64,000 nt of DNA from assembly GCF_037975245.1 (NCBI RefSeq), contig NC_092572.1:28009989-28073988 (forward strand), read 5' to 3'. Position 1 is the first letter of the stretch. The number at the start of each line of letters is the position of its first letter. This DNA comes from Apostichopus japonicus (lineage: Eukaryota; Echinodermata; Holothuroidea; Aspidochirotida; Stichopodidae). Below are positions 48,517-60,479 of this stretch, piece after piece. The notes under the pieces were generated by a model that was not told the DNA's origin, made no database searches, and saw only the letters and a program-made list of their open reading frames with translations. A program made the translations under genes and the position numbers.

Positions 48517-48731
48517 CACTCCAAGTTCATAAATCATGACTTACTATCACCTTAAGAACTACAAGGTTTATAGAGTAATTCAGACTAGTTTAAGATCAAA
48601 CATCACATCGTCCTGAGTTTCTCCCTGGAGTCCTAATGATATGATATGACTGATCGTCTAATATTATTAGAGAATCTTGCTGCATCCTCACATATTTAAC
48701 TACATGAAGCAAGTCCAGGTACAGGCCTTAC

Positions 48732-50139
48732 CTTTACCAAAGACTTCTCTCAGTAGTTGCATCGTTGTTTTTTCTGTTTTTTCTTTGATACCACCTTTAT
48801 GCTGCACCTGCTCTACTGCTGTCTCATCGTCAAAGATGGCCAACATCTGAAGCATAAAAAGAAGAGTAGCATAAATCAATTATGAAGAGAAAACTGACTC
48901 TCCAAACTGGTGTTATAAGCTCACACTTGGTTTGAACTTTCAATCAAATATAAAGAATGTTTGCCCTGATTCATATAAAGCAAATATGAATAAGGTCTTC
49001 GTTTTACCTGCTACCAAATTGTTGTAGCAGACAAAGTCATTTTCTCTGAACTGTGACATACATTATCGAGGTTTTCTCTTAATGTGGTGATATTAATGGA
49101 CAATTCTCACTACATATTTGCTTTCACTTTCATACATATACTATAATGGAAATATGTTGTACCAAGTCACAACTCCAGTCAATAAGTTCCCAAAGTGAAG
49201 TGACTCAAACAAATTTGTGGAGTTCTTCACTTATGAATCTTAGCCGTTCTTGGAGACAACATATTGATTTAAGTCACAAATATTAGTGCTACCTCTAATC
49301 TCACTCAACATTAAACTGAAATTACTTCTTATAATAATCAAAAATATAGAAATAGGAGAGTTTGTACGCATTAAGGATTCTACAGTAACCGTAATTGTCC
49401 CACACATTCATGTTGGTCACGTTGATAATACTAACAGGTGAAGGGAGGGGCATATGGTACTGATTTGTGTGCTTAGATAAGGCTCATAAAAGGAAGGGGG
49501 ATTGGAGGGATATAATATAAGGACACTTTGTGAAATCAGAGTTTCTGCATGTCTCAAATGTGTTGAATATGCCATGGCTTTTATTGGATTTGGCATATAA
49601 ATGATACAATATGTTACAGCTGTGAAGGTATTTAATTGAAACATTTTTATCTAGCTCATAAACGTTTTAGACTACCTCATAAAATGTTACCATGACTGCC
49701 CTGTTCGCATGGCACGATGTACCTCAACTAGACAGACCCATAGCTGACAGGAAACAGGAACTGTTAGCAGCCACAAAAATATACAACTCACCTTATGGAA
49801 CCAGATCAGCTAGTATGAGGGTAAGGTTTAAAATATAATGTAGGTAGTTTATGGTCATGAGTACCACACACTTTCACTATAGCAAGCCCTTCCTATTTCC
49901 TTCTAAACAAACTTGAGATTAACCAAAAGAACAAGAACAGCATAATTTCATAACCAACTTGGACTGTGAGTTTAATATGTGATGATCTTGTGACCAGTTT
50001 CATATATTTTTCATTCCAGATAATTATCTTGATTTGCTTTCATGATATGTCTTACCTGGTCACAGCCTATTATACAGACAAAGAGACCAAAGAGAAGTGC
50101 CAGGACGATTAGAAAAATAGTGTGAGCTCTGTGAGTCAT
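48732..50139 (-). CDS. Two exons of a signal-anchor (type II-like) membrane protein
   Basis: The first exon has ATG at 50139-50137 and reads MTHRAHTIFLIVLALLFGLF then VCIIGCDQ, leaving through GTAAGA at 50056 in phase 0. The second exon (48846-48732) enters via TTCAG and reads MLAIFDDETAVEQVQHKGG, IKEKTEKTTMQLLREVFGK, leaving in phase 1. The joined product would have a short cytosolic tail, one membrane helix and a helical charged stem. This is the layout of Golgi type II enzymes, though nothing catalytic is visible. Further exons would lie at lower coordinates but were not found with confidence. Confidence 0.45.
49692..49820 (+). CDS. Candidate first exon, 43 codons, opposite strand in an intron
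   Basis: ATG in good context (ACCATGA) begins MTALFAWHDVPQLDRPIADR, then KQELLAATKIYNSPYGTRSA and SMR, ending exactly at a GTAAGG donor in phase 0. The composition is protein-like, but I recognise no family and found no second exon. It lies antisense to the intron between the two exons of the signal-anchor gene. Confidence 0.3.
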
Positions 50140-50179
50140 CAGGTATAATGGAAGAGAGGTAAAGATTTTAAAATCGGCA

Positions 50180-50660
50180 ACAATGCTGCAGAATCTCAAT
50201 CCTAGTGATGTGCTTATACTTACATGCTTATCATTTTTTAAGACAGGTATTACAAAGTTATTTAAGGCCTGTTTGCTAACAGACATTTCCATTGCAGAAT
50301 ATAAAGTTATAAAAGCGATTACAAAACACAAGGATAAAATCTTATTTTACCTTAAAGTCAGTCCCAACAAACAAAGTCATTCTTTACAGACCACCACTCA
50401 CTGACAGGACAACTTTGAAAAATTCATATAATATGCCCCTTGTATTATATTGTTATATCTATGTCCCTTTCAAGCAAAAATTCTCTTTTCCAGAGTACAT
50501 TCCAAATTGTCTAAACTGTTCTACAGTAGCTCTATGGATATATCCATGGCTTTGCTGCCAGGTAAGGAATCTCTAAGTAACTTGCAGGCTAAGTGGTATC
50601 ACTGTCACATCAGCACAGTCTGTTACATCAGCATTGTTACGGAAGCAGGATTCTAATGGC
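50180..50660. repeat. Second copy of the 21.24-21.75 kb segment
   Basis: See the entry at 21240. Shared words occur in the same order, and the homology resumes at about 52110-52250 after an insertion of about 1.4 kb. Confidence 0.6.
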
Positions 50661-52100
50661 GGGTCGCAATGTTTTAGCCACAGACGCAAAACCTATAAAT
50701 TGCTTGCGTCCGGGCAGACGCAAACTTTTGTATTAGAGAAACGAACCCCAAGTACACACACTCACCACTAGGACTATAAAAAAAAACATTTCGAATAAAC
50801 ATCTGTCTGTCTGTCTTTCATTAAAATAAATCAAAATTTCTTCCAATCCTACAGATGATCGAATTTTATTGGAAATAAATCATAACAATCGACCAGCAAG
50901 GTACAGAGTTAAAAACATTTCCATTACAGAGACGTCCATACTAAAAATAGTCCATGATGCTCTTCCCGCGGTACGATTGGCTAATAGTCCCTTACACATC
51001 GTCTGCAGACATTCGTGCATATGAAGTGCTCAATGAACACAAAGTACGGTATGCAACTACAGTACCTGTAACACTACTTTTACCCTGTGCAGAGATAGCG
51101 AAGTTTGTGCTATAGGCTATCATATACGTGCGCTCAAATATCATAACGTTAGGCCTTGTTGTCACATACAGTACGTACGTTTCGACAACAAGGGCTCGTG
51201 GTACAAAGATGCACTTGATTTGTTTCTGAGACTATCACCTAATATTTGAATCTCTGTTTTGATCAGGAAATGTAATGAGTTGAGAATCTATCAATTTTGT
51301 GGGCAGCCTAACATCTCTGATACTGACAAGGAACTTTTTCATCTCGGAGTATGTTTGTTCTCTCTGCAAGGAGGGTTGCTAATATAAAATGTACGTTCAA
51401 ACCACAGTAGTTTCTTTGCTGCAAACTTTATCGCTGTCCCTTTGACCACGTGCTTCAACACTTTCTTGGTGCAACGTTCATGTGTAAACTACTGTACTTC
51501 AAGCGCCATGAAAAGTAACTATTGAAGTTGTCTTAATCGACATTGAGTAAAAACTGATTTACGTAGGCCTACTGTAATTTTTAGCTGAGCTGGTTGTCTT
51601 CAAACACTACATATCGCCTAGGGTCAGCTTTTGAGGATTTGCACATGTGTAGTACAGTAGTTGAACCCAAAGTTCGAACAGGCCTATGTACATACAGCAG
51701 TGAACTGTATAATGTATCGAGAGAGATATGCACACTGTAGGTACAGGGATTTTGAAGAGTTGGTTGTGGCTGCAAGGTAAAAGCATGTACAGTAGCTGCT
51801 ACTCAAGTTGACGAGTAAGAAAGTACAAGGGTGGTTGAAAGAGTGGCTGGATGGTGAAAATCTGTTAAAAGGCAGGGTGGGCGAAAGGAGTGGCAGGGCG
51901 GGCTGCCCCTGTAAAACAGCGAAGCTAGGGCACTTCGCCATATGCCTTATATATTGAATACAACATTCAATATGGTATAGACAGTGATACGATCGCATCT
52001 TTACAACTACGCTATTAAATTTAGGTCATTCAAGAAAAGCAATTGGTGTTCTATTGGGATGCAAAACATGTTTTGGGGGACTTGCGTCCCTGGGACACGA
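50660..52100. other. Unassigned sequence interrupting a repeat
   Basis: No coding or mobile element identified. This span separates two parts of the segment shared with 21.2-21.9 kb and could itself be an insertion. Confidence 0.3.
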
Positions 52101-52639
52101 ACTTATTTGCTCTAGTAACATTACTGTTACATAATTGTTCCTTCAATTGTGTCAGCCGCTCTCTAAACTTCAGATGCACAACATCCTCCGTTTATCCCTT
52201 TACTAGCATTTTAGAATGGAGGGTGGTTACTGTATGACTGTGATTGATATTTAAATGTAAATGACATGCGCTAAAATGGGGCAAAAATACCTCATAATTC
52301 GTCTCTTAAATGACTTTAGGCAAACAAGGCTACAAGAATAAGTCACCTTTGTGAACACTAACATCTTAATAGGGGAACTCATATCACAACAGATGGCTTA
52401 CTAGGTAAAATCAGTAGATTTACACATATCTTACTTGTGTCATAGTGTGAACTCTGCAAATAGAAGCAATTTACTGCTGACAAGATTATCAATAGCGTGA
52501 GCTCTGGGAATAAATTTACTGCACCAATTGTTTCATTTCTTATCCTAGAGACAAACAAAATAAACAATTGTCTGTATATCAACAAATTAAAACTGGGTAG
52601 GAAGTGATTCAACATTGAAAAAGCAATAAAGACATTGGC

Positions 52640-53160
52640 GCAGGATCAGGATGCTAACCAGTATCCTGTTTCAAAACCCATTCTAAATTTATCAGAATAG
52701 AGTATCAGATAAATTGACCTGTATACATTGATGAGCTGCTTTGGCACACTGGAGCTTAGGGGGTTACGTAGTGACTTGATTCGGGTGTTCAAGATTGTGT
52801 ATGGTTTTGACAACGTATGACAATTTATTGACAATTTATCCTTCACTTGCTTTTTCATGTTCGATCATAGTAGTTTTACCAGAGGTTATTGTCTTAAACT
52901 CAAAAAGTCGCAAAGAAGGATTAATATTCCGCATACTTTTTTTTTATATTAGGGTCGTGAATGAGTGCAACGGGTTGCCTGAGAAAGTTGTACTTGCAAG
53001 TAGTGTGAAAGGGTTAAAGAATGCTTTGGACAAGCACTATAAGCATTGTAGTCGGGTTTGAGTGTTCGTGTCTTCAGTTTTTTTCTCTCCCGTAAGGTCC
53101 TTGATTGGGACTTGAGTGTCCCTCCTGATCCATTTTTTCTACTAAACTAAACTAAACTGC
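52640..53160 (+). mobile_element. 3' end of a non-LTR retrotransposon (decayed)
   Basis: The conceptual reading has the typical end of a LINE reverse transcriptase ORF: LIRVFKIVYG, then RGYCLKLKKSRR, then VNECNGLPEKVVLASSVKGL and LDKHYKHC before a stop. An upstream stop breaks the frame. After the ORF comes a short 3' UTR ending in TACTAAACTAAACTAAACTG, the kind of simple 3' tail seen in such elements. It is decayed and not functional. Confidence 0.75.
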
Positions 53161-53165
53161 ATTGG

Positions 53166-53645
53166 ATGTTGGGTTTGGCTCTACATTGGGTTCTAATTGG
53201 AGTAGTATACCACCTGGTGGTATTGCACAAGTTTGGATTCCCAGTGAACAAACTCCTACTTATTCATAATTCTGATGCTCGTTTAGTCACTAAAAACAAG
53301 AACCATGATCTGATGACCCTGTTACTGAGAGTACTGCATTGGCTGTCAATTAAGCAGCAAATCATTTTCAAAATGTTATGCTTTGATTGAAATTTGAAAG
53401 GCAAGGTGCCAACCTACTTGAGTGGAACTGTTGACATGGGTTTGTAATGGGCTGATTCTTTGCTGAAAAACCCCGGCCTAACCTACCATTGAATAAATCT
53501 ACAGTTTTTGGTGATAGTGCATTTATTATTTGTGCACCATGTCTCTGGAACGCCCAGCCACAGTCCATTCGTCTTTTACCCACCTTTGAATGCTTTATGT
53601 CCAAACTGAGAACTCATCGTTTTATTATGTACTTTAATGAATGAT
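53166..53645 (+). mobile_element. Second non-LTR retrotransposon C-terminal remnant (L2/CR1-like)
   Basis: The frame reads LLIHNSDARLVTKNKNHDLM and LLRVLHWLSIKQQIIFKML, matching the conserved tail in which a QNSAARL-like motif is followed by an LHWLPV-like motif. After a stop, another frame continues with the LWN-type and FKTHLF-type endings (around 53540-53640). It is broken by stops and frameshifts. It differs from the fragment just upstream, so one element probably inserted next to the other's 3' end. Confidence 0.75.
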
Positions 53646-54715
53646 CTTGTTTCTATTTGTTTTAATCTTATTTAATTTAGTTTCATTAACTTACCAATGG
53701 ATTTATTGGTTTCTTGGTTGCTTTTCTTATTTGTTTTTATTCTGATATCACTTTGACTAATTCATTCCTTTTATTTCTCTGTATATATCTTTAATTTATA
53801 CTTTTTAAAATGTTTACGATAGTCCCATGTAAAGAACTTTGCGATATTCTTTTGTAAAGTGTTATATAATACACATAAATTATTATAACTGCGCTGTTTC
53901 TGACATAGTTAACAGTGTGTGTAATGGAGGGTAAACAATGATCAGAAGGTCATTATGGAGGAAAGTGTTAGATCTGACATATTGTTTCTCCTAATTTATT
54001 TTGGCAATTAAGAATTAATTTTGTCCGTCCCAGGCTTGCAGTTATTATTACGGCAAATGAGAAGGGCATGACAGCAAAAATGAATTTGAGTAATGGCACC
54101 GACGGCATTTATGGTAGGTGCAATTTTTACGTCATTTATGAGCATTAAAGTGTCTAATCATGCCATTTCATTTCGAATAACTAAAATAAACAAGTATCAG
54201 ACTACAAATTGTTATTTTTCATTTCATAGCGAAAGTTTATTTACAAACCAATTCCGTTTGTTTTGTTCGCTTAATGGCATAGTGAATCGGAAATTCCGAA
54301 AACTTTTAACCTTCATGTGGTTGATATTTAGTAAAAAAAAAAAGGCAGCGCAATGCAATTAAGTATGTGCCGTATGACATGATACTAGGGCCGCGACTGT
54401 GTAACGATGCATTAAATGTTTAATCACAAAAAGTTGCGATCGTTAGGCTATTTATCGCAATTAATGCCAAGCCACCGAATATACGACGAAATACCCAGAA
54501 CCCATCAATTGAAAAAGAAAAACACAGGTTTTCTTTCAAAAAGGTGCCCATTCTTTTAATCATGTTTATTTTCGTGTATGGATAAAATCACTCATCACCG
54601 AAAACGAAAATATATACCGGTGAAAAGCACTTGAGGTTAAAACCTTCCATCCATCGCCACAGCAATGGTGTATGTAAAATACTACAAGCCCTCTTCAAGA
54701 CATAGCACATACCCA

Positions 54716-55075
54716 AGGGCGTAGGAACCGGGGGGCGCCGCCCCCCCCCAGTGAAAAATATAGTGGGGCGGAAGTATCATTCCGCCCCCCCCCCCCCGCT
54801 TCGCAAGTCAGAAAACCCCTTTTTCATTTCCAAATGAGAAAAAAATCTCATTTGGAGCACCAAATTGCATCTTAAGTACAGGTGAAAATGCAAAATTATT
54901 TACAAAATGGAGTGGGTGTTGAAGTGTGCTATATTGCACCAAATTGCATCTGAGGCCACCTGGAAATGCAAAAACATTCCAAAGGGGAGGGAGACACCTT
55001 AGACCCCTCCCCAGGGCGGCCATCAGACTTCAGCCCCCCCCCCCACTCAAAAGTACCTTCCTACGCAACTGCACA
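54716..55075. mobile_element. Poly-G/C-rich non-autonomous element
   Basis: Bounded by GGGCGTAGGAAC on the left and TTCCTACGC on the right (short inverted ends). It contains GCACCAAATTGCATCT twice and CAAAGGGGAGGGAGACACC, words that also make up the array at 57.94-58.5 kb. Confidence 0.65.
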
Positions 55076-55239
55076 TACCTACCAAACAACTGCCGATTTA
55101 CAGCTAATGTAAACAAACCCTACGTAAAGTGTGATTTGGGGGGGGGGCAATCCGATGGTTAGGCTAGATTTTCCCATTAACTTAGTGTAGTGTCAGGCTA
55201 CCATATGGTCGACGATAGCATCATTTACCAAAGTAAAGT

Positions 55240-55435
55240 ACAGTTCAGAGATTAGTTAGTTTAGTTTTGTAGAAACAAACAATCAGGAGGGTTACTCAAG
55301 TCCCCATCAAGCACCCAATAGGAGGGAGGAAAGAACTGAAGACACAGAGACATCAGACTTGTACAATTATCTCAAGCAAACCGTTTCGCTCATTCACAAC
55401 CCCACTATAAAAAAAGTTCTGCCGAATATTAATCC
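55240..55435 (-). mobile_element. Retrotransposon 3' end, same family as 52.64-53.16 kb
   Basis: On the minus strand the end of the reverse transcriptase frame (VVNERNGLLE) is followed by GTGTCTTCAGTTCTTTCC and GGGGACTTGAGTAACCCTCC and finally ACTAAACTAACTAA. These match the upstream fragment at 53048-53160 in order. It is inverted relative to that copy. Confidence 0.7.
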
Positions 55436-56336
55436 TACTTTGTAACTTCTTGAGTTAAGTACAATGACCTTTCACACAGCTACAACTAATGAACATCAAA
55501 CAAATCCGTTAACTGATTAATAGCTACACGGCCACAGCTACTTGTCGACTTAAATCGTTTCCTAAGGGGAGGTTACTATTTCTATTAACATATGAGTGTT
55601 CTCTTTTTAACATTCCCGCCTAGTTTAAAGCTGAAATATTAAATCTACTAAAGCAAGTCAAATTTCTCGCGAAAAAGTCAATGGGATTTTACTGTGTGAT
55701 TTCCCTCGCACACAGTTAACTCAATGGAGAAGTCCCGTTGACTTACTGTGGAAGTAAAAAGAACGTCGAATGGTAAAGTCCTTGCAAAGGTAGCAAAGAA
55801 CGATGCAGGTGGCCGTCGAAACTCATGAGAAAGTTTTAAAAAAATGGCTACTGCATTACGAAGGATAAAATCAAACAAAATCTCCACAAGATTTTTGGGT
55901 TGCTCTATAGTGTAATGACGCTATGACGCAATATACAGGGCACAGTCGATAAAAACTTAAAGGACATGACGGCAACGTGCCAATTAAGTGCAATGATCGA
56001 CATACTAAATATGCAGTAAATCAAAGTTTCCTTTTGTACGTTAGAGATTTTATGAGGTATTCAGACTTTGACTTCTGCTGACATCAAATGACCTACAAAT
56101 TATGCAGAAAACAATAGGTTTCTTTTTACTCAAATCATTTAAAACAATTTTTATTTTTAAACCTTGCATACATAATTGGTCATCTGCAGGATTTTTTGGT
56201 TGTCCAAATGAAAGCATTAGGATTTTTAAAATGGCGCGTAAGTAATAGTACAATGTATCGATATGGTCTTGTTTATGAGTAACGTAACATAAGGCTACGC
56301 GAGCCGAGTCTATCAGCCTGAGGCTTAAGTTTTCTC

Positions 56337-56690
56337 TTAGTGACTAGACTTTTGGAGATCGATACATCTTGGATAGAACTGTAGAGTTATAGACATTTTA
56401 TATGGTTTATGACACTGTTCATGATTGTTAGTCCATGTTTGGTTGCGGTAATTCTCTGGTAGAAGAAACTGATTTCCGTAATCGTTTCCGATCATTTCAA
56501 GAGATATAGGGTAAGCCCATGTATACGGCACGTATATTGCAGCAACATAAATGAGCATGCGGTATGTCCACATGCACAGTTTAGTTCTGCATACACATTT
56601 TACTCCAGCTAGCTTGTTATACGTGCATTGGTCCGTGAGGTAGAAAGCAAGCGCGGTCGCAGCCACCAGATTCTGTAGTACGAAGTATAT
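56337..56690 (-). pseudogene. Possible GPCR-like exon or remnant
   Basis: After an acceptor ending TACTACAG the minus strand reads NLVAATALAFYLTDQC, then KLCMWTYRMLIYVAAIYVPY and TWAYPISLEMIGNDYGNQ. The spacing resembles the end of TM3 (AFY in place of DRY), a basic second loop and TM4 with its Pro, followed by a hydrophilic loop with Cys. The DRY and TM4 Trp positions are not conserved. No neighbouring TM exons were found, so this is either a divergent receptor fragment or chance. Confidence 0.3.
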
Positions 56691-57768
56691 GATACTTTAC
56701 GTAACCATTAGTGCAAATGAACAGTGTGCACATTCTGTCTTTACTAATAACGAAACATGCTAACTGCAAGTATGTGATGCGAAAGGGTGTGAATACATCT
56801 AAAGTGTAGGATTTTCCCCCTCATTATGGAAAGTCCCAAAATATGATTTATTTCTAACGTTGTTTCTAATATGATAGGAGGACTATACCAACAAGCTACT
56901 ATAACTTTATTTGAGGTTTTGTGAGAAGTGTTGAACTGATAGCGTTGTGCGGGAACCCCGTAGGCAAGTGAATTCTGGTATTCCGATCCCGGTATTGACT
57001 AGTCGCGATCACAGTGAAATGTGTAAATACTACCGGAAGTGGGAAACAACCGTTAATTACATTCGTTTCGGTATCATTACCGGGAATCCCAGACATTATA
57101 CAAATACGTACGTGTTACTATTATAAATAAAGTAAAGAAAACACGTTATTTTGGGTGTCTGTGTTCTTAGTTTGAAGTGGTAAAGAGATGGGTTTTCATT
57201 GTCCTTTTACATGTGATTAATACTAATGTGAAATCTGTTCGTGGTTCAAACTGTGACGAATCGAGATATTGAATTGATTAAACTACTTGTTTTCGTCAAG
57301 ACCCAAAGTGATAGATGGACCCGGTTGATTTTGGGGTTCCCAAATGAACTTTAAAAAGTCTGACTACACTTCATGAGAGTACACCATGATGAATATGACA
57401 TAATCGGCTCTGTTTATTGGTAAAGTGTACTGGGCTCGCTTTCTACAGCACCAGCATTACAAGTAGGAGCCAAATTCAAGGAAGAATTACGACTACAAAA
57501 TATATGAGCTGAAATAATACACCAAAACTCCTTTAACTTTTAGCTGCGTTGTTCAGACTAATAAAGATTAAATAATTATGGAGAAATTTAAGCAAAAAAC
57601 GCAAAATCCAGGCAAAAGCACCCACGAGAATATCCAATAGCTCCTTCATCTGACAAACAGGAGACAGTCATACAGATATGATAACAAGAAACCACTACAT
57701 CTTCACTAGTTACATACACAGTTACCAATCTAACATTAGCCTATACCAGGGCATGAGTAACCGAGCCA

Positions 57769-58538
57769 GGGGCGTAGCGAGCGGGGGGGGGGGGGGTGTG
57801 GGGGGGTGTCACACCCCCCAATAATTTGGTCGATGTCGGCAAATTTTGGGTCTGTCGGCAAAAGGAGAAAGTGAAGAGGGCGGAAGGGGAAGAAAGAAGG
57901 AAAGCTGAATAGAGAAAAGGAGAACGGGAGCTTCTTCCGTGCCAAATTTGACTTAAAATATGCACCAGATTGCATCTAAGGACGTTTCAAAACTAAAAAT
58001 TTTCCAAAGGGGAGGGGTAGACCCCCTACCCTTAGACCCCTCCCCCATTTCAGTCACCACTTCCAGATCCGTCGGCAAATCAAATTTGACTTAAAATATG
58101 CACCAGATTGCATCTAAGGACGTTTCAAAACTAAAATTTTTCCAAAGGGGAGGGGGACACCCCCTCCCATTAGACCCCTCCCCCATTTCAGTCACCACTT
58201 CCAGATCCGTCGGCAAATCAAATTTGACTTAAAATATACACCAGATTGCATCTAAGGACGTTTCAAAACTAAAAATTTTCCAAAGGGGAGGGGACATCCC
58301 CTCCCCTAAGACCCCTCCCCCATTTCAGTCACCACTTCCAGATCCGTTGGCAATTCAAATTTGACTTAAAATATGCACCAGATTGCATCTAAGGACGTTT
58401 CAAATCTAAAAAATTGCCAAAGGGGAGGGGGACACCCCCTCCCCTTAGACCCCTCCCCCATTTCAGTCACCACTTCCTGATCCGTCGGCAAATCAAATTC
58501 TCCACACCCCCCCCCAACAAAACCCTTCGCTACGCCCC
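57769..58538. mobile_element. Non-autonomous element with four 138-bp internal repeats
   Basis: The ends GGGGCGTAGCGA (57769-57780) and TCGCTACGCCCC (58527-58538) are inverted. Inside, four copies of a unit of about 138 bp start near 57943, 58080, 58219 and 58356, with words ATGCACCAGATTGCATCTAA and CCAAAGGGGAGGGG. G/C homopolymers flank both ends. It shares sequence with the element at 54.7-55.07 kb. Confidence 0.8.
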
Positions 58539-58549
58539 GGAACCGAGCG

Positions 58550-60030
58550 TTGAGTCTAAGCTATCCTACCGCTACCAGTCTAACACAAACTTATATAGCG
58601 CCACTGAATTCGAGAAGTGCGCACAACCAGACGGTACTAAGAGAGCCTAACACACATAACTATCATTCAAGTTGCCTACGTCTATCACTCTACAGTACAT
58701 GATTACAAAGACTACGGTCGACCGTGTCACCGAATAATTGACATTATTAACACGCTCTATAAAAATGTATTGTCCTACCAAACGTAATCCAACTCTTAAG
58801 CACATCCCGGGCCTAATTAAGGACCCCTTTCCTGACATACCGTTGACGAAAGTTTCACTCGACGGGCTTTCCGCCCACAGCTGACTACATGCAGAGAGTA
58901 CACGATGTAAAGAGAATGATCTCGTGTGCATGCCCCTTATAAAGCGCAAAAGATAAGGCATTACCGAAATAAATATGCTCACTCTGGAACTTAATCTCAA
59001 ATCAACACACAACAACAACACGCACTAATTACACATTCCTATAGATTAATCAACCTCAAACCCCACTCATATTACTATAAAACAGGTTAAGTGTCATGGA
59101 CCAGTTGACCCGGTGGAGGAATTGGGACCATAGGATGGTAAACAATAACTTCACCTTGCTAAGGAACAAATGTTCTTTTTTAATGAACAATGATTATAAT
59201 GGTATTTCCCCATGACTACGTGACGTCACTGATATCCTTGAACAAATTCTGCCAGAACGAGGTAGATTTATACTTGTAAAGGTTTTGAATCAAAACGGTC
59301 GATTCCATGAGAGTATTTCCTAACTTCGCGCAGGCGTTACATTTTAATGTTCATCTTAATGGATGTAATAACTCGTGAAAGTTCCTCAGAATACAAACCT
59401 AATGACACCTTCCTGCTTTCATTATGTAAATTTGCTCCCTATCCGTTGAGGCTTCGTCGATTAAAATTTACCCTCGAAAAACTGGTAGCAATTTCACTTT
59501 GAAAACAGGTCAGCTACAATGTCTATCATGTAGACCTAAACTATAATACGTGGAGTTTGTGTATGTGCGTGTAGCGTCTTCTGTCTTGTTTTCCCCTCTT
59601 TTTAACATTCTTCTGCATCTTCTTCTTGACGCAGATTTGTGCTTCAGTACGAAGACCATGACTGTGAGGGCAAACGTACCCGGATTATGAAGTACCTGTT
59701 CATACTCTCCCATTTTCTCATATATGTAAATAGCGCCGCCAATCCTATCATTTATAACTTCCTCAGTGGTGAGTTAATATTTATTGATTATAAGTATCAA
59801 ATATAGAAGTTCAAGTATGGAGGAAGGTCAAATAAATAGTTTTTTTCATAGTTACTATTCCGTACAAGAATTTTCAGTTCCAAACTTTCAGAATTCGTTC
59901 GAGTTATTGTTAATATGTGCGCAGTTATGACGTGTACAAGAAGAGGAAGGGAGGGGGCTCCCTCATCTCCATCATTAGTCGATGGAAAACTTTCAGTCCT
60001 CCCAGCCCCCTCTCTTTGAAATATGTTCAA
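58550..60030. other. Intergenic, nothing identified
   Basis: Several open frames of 65-125 codons occur, but none shows domains or splice context. No repeat family was recognised. Confidence 0.3.
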
Positions 60031-60039
60031 GTCCATATC

Positions 60040-60475
60040 AATTTGTTTCCATGTATACGGAAGCTTAAAAGTGCCATCAACATAAGACAGTCAACATTTT
60101 CAAGTAAATTTTTAGATAACAAGATAATATCTTATCCAAAGTCAGAAAAATGTTGGATTGCTCTAACTGAGCAATTGGACATTTTCTGCAAACTGTTTAA
60201 TTGACAACTTATCAGATATCGTCATATAACATTTCCTCTGCAAAATGTTTAATTGTTCACTTCATTTAAACTGAGCAATTAAACAAATTTCTGCAAAATG
60301 TTGAATTGACCACTTCATTCCATCTAAGCAATTGAACAATTTTCTGCATAATGTTTAATTGACAGATATTATCTTGTTATCTAAACAATTTACTGAAAAA
60401 TGTTGACTTATTGGGGCAAACTTTTCTTATGTTGATGGCACTTTTAAGCTTCCGTAAATGGAAGAGTCGCAATGG
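60040..60475. mobile_element. TIR element with internal 65-bp repeats
   Basis: The left end (GGAAGCTTAAAAGTGCCATC, from about 60058) is repeated inverted at the right end (to about 60457) with arms of about 75 bp that include AGATAACAAGATAATATCT. Between them lie about three copies of a unit with TTTCTGCAAAATGTTTAATTG and TGAGCAATT. No coding capacity. Confidence 0.8.
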
Positions 60476-60479
60476 AAGT

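Noticed and set aside
54808-55162. Open frames around 54.8-55.16 kb on both strands
   Set aside because: Pro/Arg-rich readings of poly-G/C tracts inside a non-autonomous element.
58647-59021. Minus-strand 124-codon ORF
   Set aside because: No domain, no acceptor/donor support, and composition no different from flanking non-coding sequence.
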